Positions 30,378-38,882 of a DNA stretch of 64,000 nt are shown piece by piece; positions within the stretch are counted from its first letter, which is position 1; every line of letters begins with the position of its first letter. The notes under the pieces were generated by a model. It was not told where the DNA came from and did no database searches. It saw nothing but the letters and a program-made list of their open reading frames with translations. This DNA comes from Gilliamella sp. wkB178 (lineage in GTDB: Bacteria; Pseudomonadota; Gammaproteobacteria; Enterobacterales; Orbaceae). Where the stretch lies: positions 124,001 through 188,000 of the forward strand of contig NZ_LZGK01000013.1 in the NCBI RefSeq assembly GCF_001690705.1. Direction: 5' to 3'. The position numbers and the translations under genes were made by a program.

Positions 30378-31316
30378 ATGAATCAAAAATCTTTAACCGT
30401 TTATGCTCCAGCTTCAATGGCTAATATAAGTGTTGGCTTTGATATTTTAGGTGCAGCCATTAATCCAATTAGCGGTGCAATGTTGGGTGATTGCATAACT
30501 GTGGAATCATCTGCAAAATTTAATCTTATTAGTAAAGGACAATTTGTAAAAAAATTACCTCGCGATCCTAAATATAATATTGTTTATCAATGTTGGCAGC
30601 GTTTTTGTCAGGCAATTGGTAAAACACTACCAGTTAATATGACACTTGAAAAAAATATGCCAATTGGTTCAGGATTAGGGTCAAGCGCTTGTTCTGTGGT
30701 TGGAGCATTTGTAGCTTTGAATGAGTTTTTTGATAAACCATTCAATCAATTTGAAATGCTGACCATGATGGGAGAACTGGAAGGTCGTATTTCTGGTAGT
30801 GTTCATTATGATAATGTTGCGCCTTGTTATTTAGGGGGGATGCAATTAATACTTGATGAAATGGGTGTAATTAGTCAATCAATACCTCATTTCGAAGATT
30901 GGTATTGGGTAATGGCTTATCCAGGAATTAAAGTTTCAACTGCAGAAGCACGAGCTATTTTACCAGCCCAATACCAAAAAGCAGATTGTGTTGCACATGG
31001 TCGATATGTTGGTGGTTTTCTTCATGCTTGTTATACCCAACAACCAAAACTTGCAGCAGCAATGCTATGTGATAATATTGCTGAGCCTTATCGTAAACAG
31101 TTATTACCTAATTTTGATGAGACTCAAAAACGCGTTAAACAACTCGGTGCGTTAGCTTCGGGTATTTCAGGTTCTGGACCGACCATGTTTGTAATTGCAG
31201 ACAAACTAGAAACAGCACAGCAAATCGAATTACTACTTAAAAGTTATTATTTACAAAATGAAGATGGCTTTACTCATATTTGTAAAATAGATTGTCAAGG
31301 GGCAAGAGTTATTTAA
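30378..31316 (+). CDS. thrB: Homoserine kinase
   Basis: GHMP-family kinase that phosphorylates homoserine. The 312 residues have the N-terminal [18 protein letters not shown], the ATP-binding loop [13 protein letters not shown] and the C-terminal [11 protein letters not shown]. The ATG abuts the thrA stop (TAA ATG) with GGGGG/TTAA as a modest ribosome site, indicating translational coupling. thrC follows after 118 bp. Confidence 0.98.
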   Translation: MNQKSLTVYAPASMANISVGFDILGAAINPISGAMLGDCITVESSAKFNLISKGQFVKKLPRDPKYNIVYQCWQRFCQAIGKTLPVNMTLEKNMPIGSGLGSSACSVVGAFVALNEFFDKPFNQFEMLTMMGELEGRISGSVHYDNVAPCYLGGMQLILDEMGVISQSIPHFEDWYWVMAYPGIKVSTAEARAILPAQYQKADCVAHGRYVGGFLHACYTQQPKLAAAMLCDNIAEPYRKQLLPNFDETQKRVKQLGALASGISGSGPTMFVIADKLETAQQIELLLKSYYLQNEDGFTHICKIDCQGARVI

Positions 31317-31434
31317 ATATATGTTTGTATAAATATTGGTTAAGCTATATTAATTCGTTGCACTTTATTTATAAGTTATACGTGTTATAGAAAATAGTAA
31401 ACAATTTTAGACATAAAGATTATTGGGAAATATT

Positions 31435-32724
31435 ATGAAATTGTACAATTTGAAAGAGCATTCGCAGCAAGTTAGTTTCGCACAAGCTGTACAGCAAGGA
31501 CTTGGTAAAGGGCAGGGTTTATTTTTTCCACAAGATTTACCTAAATTTACTGCAGATGAAATACAATCACTATTAAAACTAGATTTTATAACCAGAAGTG
31601 CCAAAATTTTATCGGCTTTTGTTGGTGATGAAATAAGTGCAGAAGATATGCACAGGTTGGTTCAAAATGCTTTTCAATTTCCAGCACCAGTTAAATCAGT
31701 AGAAGCTGATATTGGTTCACTAGAGTTGTTTCATGGTCCTACACTTGCATTTAAAGATTTTGGTGGACGATTTATGGCACAAGCTTTAGTGCAAGTAGCA
31801 GCGGATAAAAAAATCACCATTCTTACGGCCACATCGGGTGATACCGGTGCTGCCGTTGCGCATGCATTTTATCATTTACCTAATATTCGTGTAGTCATTT
31901 TATATCCTGAAGGAAAAATTAGTCCTTTACAAGAAAAGCTGTTTTGTACACTTGGCGACAATATTCACACTATTGCTATTCAAAGTGATTTTGATGCCTG
32001 CCAAGCATTAGTTAAAAAAGCTTTTGATGATGAGGAGTTAAAAACAACAATTGGTTTAAATTCAGCAAATTCGATTAATATTAGCCGTTTGCTTGCGCAA
32101 ATATGTTATTACTTTGAAGCTTTTGCACAGTTAACACCTAAACAACGTGAACAATTAGTTATTTCAGTTCCTAGTGGTAATTTCGGTGATCTTACAGCTG
32201 GTTTATTGGCTGAAACTATGGGTTTACCTATTAAACGCTTTATTGCTGCAACTAATGCAAATGATACTGTACCTCGATATTTAGAAACAGGTAAGTGGGA
32301 GCCTCATGCCACTGTATCTACTCTATCTAATGCAATGGATGTAAGCCAGCCTAATAACTGGCCTCGTATTGAAGAAATCTATAAAAGAGAAGGTTGGGCA
32401 TTGAAATCATTAGGACATGCAGCAGTATCGGATGAGGTATCTAAACAATCTGTGCGAGAACTTGATAGAAAAGGTTATTTATCTGAACCTCATGGGGCGA
32501 TTGCATATCGCGCTTTACGAGATCAGCTACAAGAAGGTGAATACGGTATATTTTTAGGAACTGCTCATCCAGCAAAATTTAAAGAAGTTGTTGAAGATAT
32601 CTTAGGCAAATCAATTGCGCTACCAACAGCACTTGCAGAGAGAAAAGATATGACACTACTTTCCCATTATATGCCAGATAATTTCGCCAAATTGAGGGAT
32701 TTTTTAATTAATTTAGATTGGTAG
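31435..32724 (+). CDS. thrC: Threonine synthase
   Basis: PLP enzyme converting O-phosphohomoserine to threonine. The ATG at 31435 gives 429 residues beginning MKLYNLKEHSQQVSFAQAV, aligning with E. coli ThrC; a TTG at 31423 is rejected. The PLP lysine is in GPTLAFKDFGGRF, the phosphate-binding loop in TATSGDTGAAVAHAF, and VPSGNFGDLTAG is conserved. The gap after thrB is 118 bp, unlike the near contact in E. coli; I found no convincing promoter in it. Confidence 0.98.
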   Translation: MKLYNLKEHSQQVSFAQAVQQGLGKGQGLFFPQDLPKFTADEIQSLLKLDFITRSAKILSAFVGDEISAEDMHRLVQNAFQFPAPVKSVEADIGSLELFHGPTLAFKDFGGRFMAQALVQVAADKKITILTATSGDTGAAVAHAFYHLPNIRVVILYPEGKISPLQEKLFCTLGDNIHTIAIQSDFDACQALVKKAFDDEELKTTIGLNSANSINISRLLAQICYYFEAFAQLTPKQREQLVISVPSGNFGDLTAGLLAETMGLPIKRFIAATNANDTVPRYLETGKWEPHATVSTLSNAMDVSQPNNWPRIEEIYKREGWALKSLGHAAVSDEVSKQSVRELDRKGYLSEPHGAIAYRALRDQLQEGEYGIFLGTAHPAKFKEVVEDILGKSIALPTALAERKDMTLLSHYMPDNFAKLRDFLINLDW

Positions 32725-32732
32725 AAGTATTT

Positions 32733-32758
32733 TTTCGTCGTCAAATTTGACGACGAAA
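32733..32758. terminator. Perfect palindrome between thrC and a convergent small ORF
   Basis: Twenty-six bases, each half TTTCGTCGTCAAA or its complement. It starts 9 bp after thrC. T-runs lie before it and not after it, so it may act as an RNA-end hairpin more than a classic intrinsic terminator. Confidence 0.6.
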
Positions 32759-32766
32759 TATTGAAA

Positions 32767-33036
32767 TTAGTGAGAACTAAATAGATTTAAATTATCTAAT
32801 TTATCCGTTAATTTTCCTATATCGATAGAATTTTCTGAGTCATCGATTTTTACATTGTCTATAACAAAACTAACTACTTTACTACGATAGTTTAAATAAA
32901 AAATTGAAAAGCCATATATGTCATTATTATTTTGTATAGAAAAGAATGTCGGCTCAATAAATTTTCTTGCTTCCGTCTCACCAAAAGCGCGTTTGACATA
33001 AAAATCAATATTGCTTGAAGTAAAATATTGTTTCAA
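32767..33036 (-). CDS. Small hypothetical protein, non-ATG start
   Basis: An 89-residue ORF convergent with thrC and divergent from nrdR. It starts with TTG (33036) and has no methionine codon later, so either TTG is used or the gene is a decayed remnant. Composition is protein-like, with a beta-looking middle (FSIFYLNYRSKVVSFVIDNVKI) and an acidic helical end. No family recognised. The promoter would have to share the 52-bp gap with nrdR. Confidence 0.4.
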   Translation of the reverse strand: MKQYFTSSNIDFYVKRAFGETEARKFIEPTFFSIQNNNDIYGFSIFYLNYRSKVVSFVIDNVKIDDSENSIDIGKLTDKLDNLNLFSSH

Positions 33037-33088
33037 ACAATATTTTCGGATATTGTAATGTAAATTATATCATTATAAGGATATTTTT

Positions 33089-33541
33089 ATGCACTGTCCA
33101 TTTTGTAATGCTGATGATACTAAAGTCATTGATTCTCGTCTTGTTGGTGAAGGATTTCAAGTTCGTCGTAGACGTCAATGCGTTGAGTGTAATGAACGTT
33201 TCACCACTTTTGAAGTTGCTGAACTAATCATGCCGAACGTTATTAAAAGTAATAAAGTGCGAGAGCCATTTAATGAAGATAAACTACGTAGTGGTATGCA
33301 ACGTGCTTTAGAAAAACGTCCTGTCAGTTATGATGCTATTGAAGATGCTATTACCCGTATTAAATCAAAACTTAGGGCAACAGGAGAGCGTGAAGTTCCA
33401 GCTAAATTGATTGGTGATTATGTAATTGAAGAACTTAAAAGTCTTGATAAAGTTGCTTATATTCGTTTTGCTTCAGTGTATTTTAGTTTTGACGATATTA
33501 AACAATTTAGTAATGAAATTGCTAAGTTACAACAAAAATAA
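33089..33541 (+). CDS. nrdR: Transcriptional repressor NrdR
   Basis: Represses ribonucleotide reductase genes by binding NrdR boxes in response to ATP/dATP. The 150 residues have a zinc ribbon with Cys3, Cys6, Cys31 and Cys34 (MHCPFC..., [16 protein letters not shown]) and an ATP-cone domain ([24 protein letters not shown]). AAGGA ribosome site. It precedes ribD by 14 bp, the common enterobacterial pairing. Confidence 0.97.
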   Translation: MHCPFCNADDTKVIDSRLVGEGFQVRRRRQCVECNERFTTFEVAELIMPNVIKSNKVREPFNEDKLRSGMQRALEKRPVSYDAIEDAITRIKSKLRATGEREVPAKLIGDYVIEELKSLDKVAYIRFASVYFSFDDIKQFSNEIAKLQQK

Positions 33542-33555
33542 TCAAGTATATATCT

Positions 33556-34662
33556 ATGATAAGTGATAAAGACCAATTTTATATGCAGCGAGCTATTGAG
33601 CTCGCTAAGCTGGGTCGTTTTACAACAACACCAAATCCTAATGTTGGTTGTGTAATTATTAAAGATAATAGAATTATTGGTGAAGGTTATCATCAAAAAG
33701 CAGGGGAACCACATGCAGAAGTTTATGCATTGAAAATGGCTGGTAATAATGCTATAGGTGGTACTGCTTATGTAACTCTAGAACCTTGTAGTCATTTTGG
33801 CAAAACACCACCTTGTGCAGATGCTCTTATTAAGTCAGGTATTAAACGTGTTGTTATTGCTATGCAGGATCCCAATCCTAATGTGGCAGGTAAAGGAATA
33901 AAGCGATTAAATGATGCTGGCGTAAAAGTCTGTGTCGGTGTTTTAGTTGATCAAGCAGAATCACTCAATAAAGGTTTTTTGAAACGAATGCGTACTGGTT
34001 TACCGTATGTGCAACTTAAATTGGCAACTTCGCTAGATGGTAAAATTGCGATGGCATCTGGTGAAAGTAAATGGATCACCTCAACGAGTGCTAGACAAGA
34101 TGTGCAACAATTTAGAGCGCAAGCCAGTTGTATTTTAAGTACCCGATCTACTGTTCAAATAGATAATGCAAATTTTACGGTTAGGCATGCAGAATTGCCT
34201 GAAGCAGTAAAAAAAATATATAATTGTGATAAAATTAGACAACCCATTCGAGTTATTATTGATAGTCAAAATAGACTTAATGGTGAAGAGAATATTTTTA
34301 AACAGTCAGGTGAAACATGGGTTGTAAGAAAACAAAATATTCCAATTCATAAACCTAATACTAGCTTAATAGTTGAACCGTCTATTAAAGATAATATAGA
34401 CTTAGTTAACTTGTTAAAAACATTAGCTAAAAAACAAATAAATTCTGTTTGGGTTGAAGCTGGTTCTCATTTTGCTGGGGCATTAATTGCACAAGATTTA
34501 ATCGATGAATTAATTATTTATTATGCACCAAAATTACTTGGGCATAATGCCTTAGATATGTGTGTACTTCCTAACTTACATGCACTCTCATTAGCACCAC
34601 ATTTTAGATTTGAATCGACTAAAATGATTGATGAAGATCTGCGAGTTATTTTGAAAAGGTAA
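33556..34662 (+). CDS. ribD: Bifunctional riboflavin biosynthesis deaminase/reductase RibD
   Basis: Deaminates and then reduces the pyrimidine intermediate of riboflavin synthesis. The deaminase half has the zinc motif HAEVYAL and PCSHFGKTPPCADALI; the reductase half begins near 147 (YVQLKLATSLDGKIA) and contains GESKWITS and VWVEAGSHFAGALI. At 368 residues it is the usual length. ribE and nusB, which often follow, are not here; instead there is an intergenic stretch and an opposing operon. Confidence 0.97.
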   Translation: MISDKDQFYMQRAIELAKLGRFTTTPNPNVGCVIIKDNRIIGEGYHQKAGEPHAEVYALKMAGNNAIGGTAYVTLEPCSHFGKTPPCADALIKSGIKRVVIAMQDPNPNVAGKGIKRLNDAGVKVCVGVLVDQAESLNKGFLKRMRTGLPYVQLKLATSLDGKIAMASGESKWITSTSARQDVQQFRAQASCILSTRSTVQIDNANFTVRHAELPEAVKKIYNCDKIRQPIRVIIDSQNRLNGEENIFKQSGETWVVRKQNIPIHKPNTSLIVEPSIKDNIDLVNLLKTLAKKQINSVWVEAGSHFAGALIAQDLIDELIIYYAPKLLGHNALDMCVLPNLHALSLAPHFRFESTKMIDEDLRVILKR

Positions 34663-34959
34663 TATTATATACTAAGTAATAAACTATTTCTTAATATTAA
34701 ATAATTTTAAACTAAATAGTGAACTAAACCGTTTGCTGTTTTTTCGATTTTATAAATTTTAATAAAAAAAACGAATTATATTTATCAATATTAATAATAT
34801 AATTCGTCTTAAGGTTTAACTATATATTTTTTCTGATTTTTCGAATGTGTTTATTATTATATATCTCAATTTTAGTATCAGGTATTGATACACTTTTACT
34901 TATTGGTAATGGAGTGTGGGATCTGGAATCAACAAGCTTATTATTTTCTATGTTTATAT
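34663..34959. other. 297-bp region between ribD and the lipoprotein gene
   Basis: The part next to ribD (34663-34770) is AT-rich with no feature seen. The hairpin at 34771-34807 follows. Bases 34820-34959 on the minus strand form an open frame in the -1 phase relative to the lipoprotein gene, ending in TAG at 34820-34822, 13 bases before the terminator hairpin. Confidence 0.55.
34771..34807 (-). terminator. Terminator of the lipoprotein operon
   Basis: ACGAATTATATT (34771-34782) and AATATAATTCGT (34796-34807) are perfect 12-base arms. On the minus strand the stem ends in seven T's followed by ATT, a textbook intrinsic terminator for the operon running leftward. Confidence 0.8.
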
Positions 34960-35700
34960 CTAAAATAAATTTTGCCTATTAGCATCCATCTCCTTTACAA
35001 TTATCGAAACTTGATTATCAGCATTAATTTTTTGTAGTGAATCTAATTCTTGAGTAACACGATCTTTTAATTTTGTATTAATTGAATATAATTGTTCGGA
35101 GTTTGGAATTTTTAAGCTAATTACTGTAGTCCATATATAAGTTTCAACTTTATTTTGGGCCTTAATTGACCTTAGCACTAAGTAACCTAATGCCGGACTA
35201 TAATTTTGGATAGCAGCTTTTTTTAATAATGCCATCCCTTTTATATCATTATTATTTTTTTCTAATAATTGTTTAGCTTTAAGATAATTAGCAATACTGA
35301 TGTTTTTATCTACTGATTTATTTAACCATAATTCGCTTTGTTTGCTATCATTCTTCTTTTTATAATAATAGTGCATACCTAAGTATGCTAAAGGTTCATC
35401 ATTCTGTAATGCAGTTTGTAATAATTGATACGCCTGTTCATTTTCTTGCTCAGAACTATTACTTTTCTCATCCAGTGACAGCATGGCTAATAAAGCAAAT
35501 GCTTTACTATTACTTTTATCTTGAATTGCAATTTGCAAATACTCTTTTGCTTTTGGAATATCATTTTTTTTAACATAAATTAGTCCAGTTTTATAAGCTT
35601 GATTATTACTCATAACAGTATTTTGTTCCGGTGTACATCCAAACAAAAAAAATATAGCAATTACTGAACCTAAAAACATTATTTTATTTTTTAATTTCAT
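34960..35700 (-). CDS. Sel1/TPR-like repeat lipoprotein, possible -1 frame extension
   Basis: The 246 residues start with a lipoprotein signal (KIMFLGSVIAIFFLFGC, lipobox LFGC followed by Thr). The rest is alpha-helical with Sel1/TPR-like repeats: YLQIAIQDKSNSKAFALLAML, YQLLQTALQNDEPLAYLGMHYYY, KGMALLKKAAIQNYSPALGYLVL. The annotated stop at 34960 is 153 bp before the terminator. In the -1 frame the reading continues as FILDINIENNKLVDSRSHTPLPIS and on to a stop at 34820. The overlap contains the heptamer A AAT TTA (34972-34966), so either a programmed frameshift or a recent one-base change is possible. Second gene of a two-lipoprotein operon. Function unknown; Sel1 repeats usually bind proteins. 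Confidence 0.7.
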   Translation of the reverse strand: MKLKNKIMFLGSVIAIFFLFGCTPEQNTVMSNNQAYKTGLIYVKKNDIPKAKEYLQIAIQDKSNSKAFALLAMLSLDEKSNSSEQENEQAYQLLQTALQNDEPLAYLGMHYYYKKKNDSKQSELWLNKSVDKNISIANYLKAKQLLEKNNNDIKGMALLKKAAIQNYSPALGYLVLRSIKAQNKVETYIWTTVISLKIPNSEQLYSINTKLKDRVTQELDSLQKINADNQVSIIVKEMDANRQNLF

Positions 35701-35721
35701 TGTTTTTACCTTGTTTTTATA

Positions 35722-36261
35722 TCAATTTAATGCTTTTAAAGATTTTTTGTAATTATTATTAATGATAATCTCATATAAATTTAGTATACAATATGTTTTG
35801 TCAGCTTCAATTTTATCAAAAGATAAAACATATTCTTTATTACTTAATAAGTTAATATTTTTTTGTGCATAACAAATTTTTGTATTTACCCATGATTTTC
35901 TTATGCCATAAGTATTAATATCCAAATTAATATTAGCTGGTAAATAAACCTCATTAACTTTCTTTTTATCATCTATTTCCATATTTATACCTAGATTTTT
36001 AACCTTTGGTGCGTTAATTTTATTACCATCAGCATATAAATATAAATTTCCTTTTACAGAATCTTTAATATAGAAATCCATTACGTCAAATAAACCGCTT
36101 CCAAAATCGCCAACTAACATAACTTTTGCTCTAGATGTGCCTTCATCAGGTTCGGGATATTGTTGTACCTTTTTATATCCTAATATTGTGCAACCAGATA
36201 AACAAGTGAAAATTAATATGGATATTAAAATTTTTATTTTTAACCTATTGAAAATGTTCAT
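35722..36261 (-). CDS. Predicted lipoprotein of unknown function
   Basis: A 179-residue protein starting MNIFNRLKIKILISILIFTC with lipobox LSGC; the ATG at 36261 was chosen over 36273 because it has GGGA before it and begins the signal. The mature part has a segment AKVMLVGDFGSGLFDVMDFYI, then a beta-rich region and two cysteines (KICYAQK, KTYCILN) that may form a disulfide. No family recognised. Twenty-one bases separate it from the downstream Sel1-like lipoprotein, so the two form an operon and probably work together in the envelope. Confidence 0.65.
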   Translation of the reverse strand: MNIFNRLKIKILISILIFTCLSGCTILGYKKVQQYPEPDEGTSRAKVMLVGDFGSGLFDVMDFYIKDSVKGNLYLYADGNKINAPKVKNLGINMEIDDKKKVNEVYLPANINLDINTYGIRKSWVNTKICYAQKNINLLSNKEYVLSFDKIEADKTYCILNLYEIIINNNYKKSLKALN

Positions 36262-36649
36262 TTTGATTCCCATTTTAAATGTAATTACAAAATTGATTTA
36301 TTCATAATAAAAGACATAACATAACAAATCCAGAAAAAATATTAACTTTTATTTAAAGATTGTATTAATATTGAATAAATATTTTAAAACTTAAAAAAGA
36401 TGGGCTTTAAAAAATATGATTATTTCTAGCGTCTTAATTTTAATCTCATTTTAAACTTTCGATTTAAAATAAATAATTGTATTTTCTAGTTTTGGCTTTT
36501 GCGAATATACCTAATTAAACTTATAGTTAGATTAATATTTATTAATGCATGATTAACGTAAATAGTATATATTTAATGAACTATTTTTTAATTGGAAGTA
36601 ATTTTGATAAATTATTCTTTCAAAACAAAAGATAGGTTACTATCAATAT

Positions 36650-36665
36650 CGTGATATAGATCACA
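36650..36665. promoter_or_regulatory. CRP (cAMP receptor protein) binding site
   Basis: CGTGA-TATAGA-TCACA matches the consensus TGTGA-N6-TCACA at nine of ten positions and is symmetrical. It lies 193 bp upstream of the DeoR-family gene, as expected for catabolite control of a sugar-use operon. FNR would require TTGAT-N4-ATCAA, which fits less well. Confidence 0.65.
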
Positions 36666-36765
36666 AAAATTAACTTTTCTTTAAAATTAAAATAAATTTC
36701 GTTGCTAAAGTTATATTTAACCAGTTAACCTGTGTACCTAGTATATTAGGATGTCTGATAAGTAT

Positions 36766-36787
36766 TAACTACTATTAATAGTAGTTA
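36766..36787. promoter_or_regulatory. 22-base palindrome upstream of the DeoR-family gene
   Basis: A perfect palindrome, half site TAACTACTATT with its complement, 70 bp before the regulator start and downstream of the CRP site. Position and symmetry suit an operator for the adjacent regulator; this is inference, and an RNA hairpin in the leader is the alternative. Confidence 0.5.
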
Positions 36788-36857
36788 TATTATGGTAATG
36801 CATGGATGCTAATTTTTACCATTGTTAATATTTATCTAATTATATAGGAAATAAAAA

Positions 36858-37688
36858 TTGGCTAGAGTATCGTCAGCCCTGTTAAAACGTAGATTGGACA
36901 TTGCAGAAATAGTACGCAAACATGGAGAAGTGAAAGTAGATGATTTATCTGAAAAGCTCCAAGTTTCTAATGTAACTATTCGACAAGATTTAACATATTT
37001 AGAACAACAAGGTTATTTAAAACGATCCTTTGGAGGAGCAATTTATATCTCTCCTGAAGGCACAATCAATAGTAGTGCTCCAGCTATAATCTCTCCAAAT
37101 TTCACAAATAATAATGATAATCGTGATATTGGTTTAGTAATAACTTGCTTAAGTTATATTAATGATGGTGATACTATCTTTTTAAGTCATGGAAATTTGA
37201 TCCGTAAACTCATTCCTTTTTTACACAATAAAAAGTCTTTAAGGCTAATTATGAATGATATTCATAATGCTCAATTAGTTAAAGAATTTTCCGATGCTGA
37301 AGTTATTCTTATCGGTGGAGTATTACTTGATGGTAATATTTTACAAAATCATAAAGTTATTAACTTTATTTTAAATCAATTCCCTGTTACACGTTTTATT
37401 GTTGAATTAGCTGCAATTAATACTGATAACCAATTAACTATTGACAATATTGAACAGCAAAAAACTTATCAACATGTTTTAAAGAATGCCAAACATATTA
37501 TTGGCATTTTGCCGCAAAGAATTATATTTAATGATAACCATAGTATTGGGAAATTAAAAAATATTGATGTAGTGATATTATCCAGGCCAGCTGTTACCGA
37601 ATATCATCAACAATTATTAGACTCTAATTTTAACCAGTCAGATATAAATAAATACTGTGTCACTTATCACAATGGATTGGATATATAA
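36858..37688 (+). CDS. DeoR/GlpR-family sugar operon regulator
   Basis: A 276-residue transcription factor. The N-terminal winged helix shows the DeoR signature (RRLDIAEIVRKHGEVKVDDLSEKLQVSNVTIRQDLTYLEQQGYLKRSFGGA, about 11-62), and the rest is the sugar-phosphate-binding DeoR C-terminal domain (IGLVITCLSYINDGDTIFLSHGN, VEVILIGG-like stretch EVILIGGVLLDG). The start is TTG at 36858 with AGGA 11 bases upstream; no ATG is available before the helix-turn-helix. The effector is probably a phosphorylated sugar made by the downstream kinase. Stop and kinase ATG are one base apart. Confidence 0.85.
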   Translation: MARVSSALLKRRLDIAEIVRKHGEVKVDDLSEKLQVSNVTIRQDLTYLEQQGYLKRSFGGAIYISPEGTINSSAPAIISPNFTNNNDNRDIGLVITCLSYINDGDTIFLSHGNLIRKLIPFLHNKKSLRLIMNDIHNAQLVKEFSDAEVILIGGVLLDGNILQNHKVINFILNQFPVTRFIVELAAINTDNQLTIDNIEQQKTYQHVLKNAKHIIGILPQRIIFNDNHSIGKLKNIDVVILSRPAVTEYHQQLLDSNFNQSDINKYCVTYHNGLDI

Positions 37689-37689
37689 T

Positions 37690-38661
37690 ATGACTTTCAA
37701 AATTTGCACTATAGGTGAGTTAATTGTTGATTTTTTAGCTAAAGGACAAAATCAACGGTTTGATCAAACAGGGGAATTTATTGGTCCATTCCCAAGTGGA
37801 GCTCCAGCAGTATTTGCAGATCAAGTGGCAAAATTGGGTTTTTCTGTCATTTTTTTTAGTTGTGTTGGTAAAGATCAATTTGGAAAAATGTGTGTGAATC
37901 GACTTAAAAAAGATGGGGTTATTATTGATGGTATAACTTTTCATCGTAAAGCTAACACTGGTAGCGCTTTTGTTTCTTATAAAAGTAATACAGAAAGCGA
38001 TTTTATTTTTAATATCCCTAATAGTGCCTGCGGTTTATTGTCGTTCAACCATATTGATGAAAATTTATTGAAAGATTGTAATCATTTGCATGTCATGGGG
38101 TCGTCACTTTATTCATTTCGCGCTATTGACGCAATGCGTAAAGCCATAGATATTATTAAAAATAAAGGTGGAACAATATCATTCGATCCCAATTTGCGTA
38201 AAGAAATGTTTGAAATTCAAGAGATGGAACAATCGTTTGATTATATCATGGAATATACGGATATATTTTTACTAAGTACGAATGAAGTGAGTTATTTTGC
38301 TCATAATACTGGCGAAAGTGAACAGCAAACAATGCAAGCACTATTAAAAAAAGGTATCAAACATATTGTAGTAAAAAAAGGTGTCAATGGTGCTAACTAT
38401 TACGGGCGTGATGAACAAAATAAATTTACAATGATGAATATCGATGGATTGAGAATACATTCTGTAGATCCCACAGGAGCCGGAGATTGCTTTGACGCAA
38501 CATTTGTAAGCTTAATGTTAGCCGGTTATCCAGTTAGGATCGCATTGAAATATGCAAATGCTAGTGGTGCATTGGCAGTATCAAAAAAAGGAGCAATGGA
38601 AGGAACTTCAACATTAATTGAGTTAGAAAAAGTGCTCTCTCGCTCTACCAATAACATTTAA
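37690..38661 (+). CDS. PfkB-family carbohydrate kinase
   Basis: A ribokinase/fructokinase-fold enzyme of 323 residues. The N-terminal IGELIVDFLAKG and PSGAPAVFADQVAKLGF form the substrate-binding signature; the C-terminal DPTGAGDCFDATFVSLMLAG is PfkB signature 2 with the catalytic Asp. The ATG at 37690, one base after the regulator stop, aligns with family starts; an earlier in-frame ATG at 37657 lies within the regulator gene. The substrate cannot be read from sequence; fructose, tagatose or a similar keto-sugar are possibilities. No transporter or other enzyme gene accompanies the pair, which is unusual for a sugar operon. Confidence 0.85.
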   Translation: MTFKICTIGELIVDFLAKGQNQRFDQTGEFIGPFPSGAPAVFADQVAKLGFSVIFFSCVGKDQFGKMCVNRLKKDGVIIDGITFHRKANTGSAFVSYKSNTESDFIFNIPNSACGLLSFNHIDENLLKDCNHLHVMGSSLYSFRAIDAMRKAIDIIKNKGGTISFDPNLRKEMFEIQEMEQSFDYIMEYTDIFLLSTNEVSYFAHNTGESEQQTMQALLKKGIKHIVVKKGVNGANYYGRDEQNKFTMMNIDGLRIHSVDPTGAGDCFDATFVSLMLAGYPVRIALKYANASGALAVSKKGAMEGTSTLIELEKVLSRSTNNI

Positions 38662-38684
38662 AAATTGTATATGAAGATAAAAAA

Positions 38685-38707
38685 TCCCAATAACAATGTT
38701 ATTGGGA
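38685..38707 (-). terminator. Terminator between the kinase and hemW
   Basis: TCCCAATAAC (38685-38694), loop AAT, GTTATTGGGA (38698-38707). On the minus strand the stem is followed by six T's, so it ends the hemW transcript; it also follows the kinase by 23 bp. Confidence 0.75.
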
Positions 38708-38882
38708 AAGCATAAGGAATAGGAAAACAATGAAATAAATACATTGTGATATATAGTATGCTCCATTTTTGGATTTGTGTATGTAAGGGGATGTCAATAA
38801 TTACTTAAATACTTTGTATCTAATACGTTAAACAATCGTAAAGAACTTGCGAATCAAAATCATTCCTAATTAAATAACTATT

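Larger units (their letters stand above)
36262..36857. other. 596-bp divergent intergenic region
   Basis: Lies between the lipoprotein operon (leftward) and the DeoR regulator/kinase genes (rightward). It holds a CRP-like site (36650-36665) and a long palindrome (36766-36787), listed separately. The first 350 bases next to the lipoprotein gene are AT-rich with no ORF or RNA that I can support. Confidence 0.6.
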
